This document shows positions 6,405 to 6,907 of a stretch of DNA of 6,907 nt, one piece after another; the stretch's first letter is position 1, and the number at the start of each line of letters is the position of its first letter. The stretch comes from an uncultured Filifactor sp. (lineage in GTDB: Bacteria; Bacillota; Clostridia; Peptostreptococcales; Filifactoraceae), in contig CAMYCP010000069.1 in assembly GCA_947254385.1 (NCBI GenBank), positions 1-6,907 on the forward strand, given 5' to 3'. The notes below the pieces were generated by a model, which saw nothing but the letters and a program-made list of their open reading frames with translations, had not been told where the DNA came from and made no database searches. The position numbers were made by a program, and so were the translations under genes.

Positions 6405-6701
6405 CTAAATTTCCTGAATGCTGATAATTTGAAACTGATCCGGACTCACTTTCATTTCTTCCGCTATCGCCGCTATGATTGCCGCATAAGTCTCGGTGTC
6501 CGGTTCATCGTTTGATACCGCCGGTACGGCTACAGATTCCGTTTTCGGCGTGCTTTCCTTTTCTTTTATCACGGTGTTTAAAACCTTGGATACGAGCGTT
6601 ACAGCCAAAGCCAAAAATATCAACGCCGCAAATACCGTGAGCAATCCCATAAGGGAGATTAAAATCGAATCTCCAAGACTCATGACCGTTTCTTTGTACA
6701 T
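6405..6701 (-). CDS. gcdD: Glutaconyl-CoA decarboxylase, delta subunit (membrane anchor)
   Basis: This is the small OadG/MmdD/GcdD-type subunit that anchors and assembles the decarboxylase complex on GcdB. I place the start at ATG 6701, giving 98 residues, because GGAGGTGA (core 6709-6713) lies seven bases upstream. A longer frame to 6776 would add 25 residues spanning this site, with no family character. One membrane helix covers about residues 12-38 (ILISLMGLLTVFAALIFLAL and following). A charged and Pro-containing linker follows (about 46-69), then a C-terminal segment with AAIIAAIAEEM (73-83), typical of this family. The protein is too short and variable to prove substrate by itself. Its place as first gene before gcdC and gcdB makes the role clear. 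Confidence 0.9.
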   Translation of the reverse strand: MYKETVMSLGDSILISLMGLLTVFAALIFLALAVTLVSKVLNTVIKEKESTPKTESVAVPAVSNDEPDTETYAAIIAAIAEEMKVSPDQFQIISIQEI

Positions 6702-6708
6702 ATATTCA

Positions 6709-6713
6709 CCTCC
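6709..6713 (-). promoter_or_regulatory. Ribosome binding site that fixes the gcdD start
   Basis: The minus strand reads GGGGAGGTGA, with GGAGG seven bases before the ATG at 6701. It lies inside the longer open frame that begins at 6776 and so argues against that upstream start. Confidence 0.85.
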
Positions 6714-6907
6714 CCGTGCATCACTCAAGTCGTGCATATGCGTAAAAATCAAAAAACTATTGCAAGTAAATATCACATATACACAAATTGCAGGTTTTAC
6801 CCGAATATAAAAATTTTTATTATTTTTTATTATAACGATATTTTATACGCGGAAGTTGAAAAAGCGATTCTCAAAAAGTAAAATATTGATTTTACAATCT
6901 TTTTAAT
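6714..6907 (-). promoter_or_regulatory. Upstream region and probable promoter of the gcd/gct operon
   Basis: This AT-rich stretch has no convincing gene. The best -10 candidate on the minus strand is TATAAT at 6834-6829, which would give a leader of about 120 bases; no good -35 box sits 17 bases before it. A 7-bp inverted repeat, GTAAAAT (6878-6884) with ATTTTAC (6889-6895) around a four-base loop, lies upstream. It could be an operator or the end of a neighbouring transcript. A palindrome GCATATGC is at 6734-6741. The exact promoter remains unproven. Confidence 0.35.

Noticed and set aside
1041..6701. Oxaloacetate or methylmalonyl-CoA decarboxylase operon
   Set aside because: The alpha chain is 586 residues with GcdA-specific sequence, and gctAB is embedded in the cluster; an oxaloacetate decarboxylase alpha chain would have a different, pyruvate-carboxylase-like fold with a biotin domain.
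6702..6776. 25-residue N-terminal extension of GcdD
   Set aside because: It spans the strong GGAGG site, has no family similarity, and the 98-residue form fits the usual size.

Overview
The window holds one six-gene, minus-strand cluster for the CoA-dependent part of the hydroxyglutarate pathway of glutamate fermentation. It also has a small unrelated membrane-protein gene on the plus strand, an AT-rich non-coding stretch, and a sequencing-adapter remnant at the left end. The AT-rich DNA, strong AGGAGG-type ribosome binding sites and a sodium-pumping glutaconyl-CoA decarboxylase point to a strictly anaerobic, amino-acid-fermenting bacterium. It is probably in the Bacillota (Acidaminococcaceae- or Peptoniphilaceae-like); Fusobacteriota is less likely. 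I cannot name a genus from the sequence.

Layout from left to right. Positions 1-44 match the end of an Illumina P7/Nextera adapter, including an i7 index and the Tn5 mosaic end. They are not genomic, so position 45 is the first credible base and a contig edge. Positions 45-537 contain no gene. They hold a decayed repeat of about 90 bp in three copies, an A8T7 tract and a promoter-like -10 box. Positions 538-999 encode a 153-residue membrane protein of unknown function. A strong hairpin with A and T tracts on its two sides (1006-1037) ends this gene and the converging operon.

In the direction of transcription the operon runs gcdD (6701-6405), gcdC (6298-5912), gcdB (5895-4744), gctA (4565-3606), gctB (3603-2812), gcdA (2801-1041). 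GctAB transfers CoA, typically from acetyl-CoA, to (R)-2-hydroxyglutarate. After dehydration by HgdABC, which is not encoded here, glutaconyl-CoA is decarboxylated by GcdA onto the biotin of GcdC. The carboxybiotin is then cleaved by membrane-embedded GcdB with export of Na+, and GcdD anchors the complex. The product is crotonyl-CoA, which leads to butyrate. The window therefore supplies the CoA-loading step and the energy-conserving step of the pathway.

Two starts need correction against the longest reading frames. gctA most likely starts at a TTG (4565), giving 319 residues, and gcdD starts at 6701, giving 98 residues. gctB starts with GTG. The gctA-gctB-gcdA block is tightly packed, with ribosome binding sites overlapping or lying beside the upstream stop codons. 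A 178-base gap with two hairpins separates it from gcdDCB and suggests independent control of the two halves.

I found no sign of an undescribed system. The most useful points are the adapter contamination, the merged gcd/gct gene order without hgd genes, the hairpin-bearing gap inside the cluster, the non-ATG starts, and the degenerate repeats.
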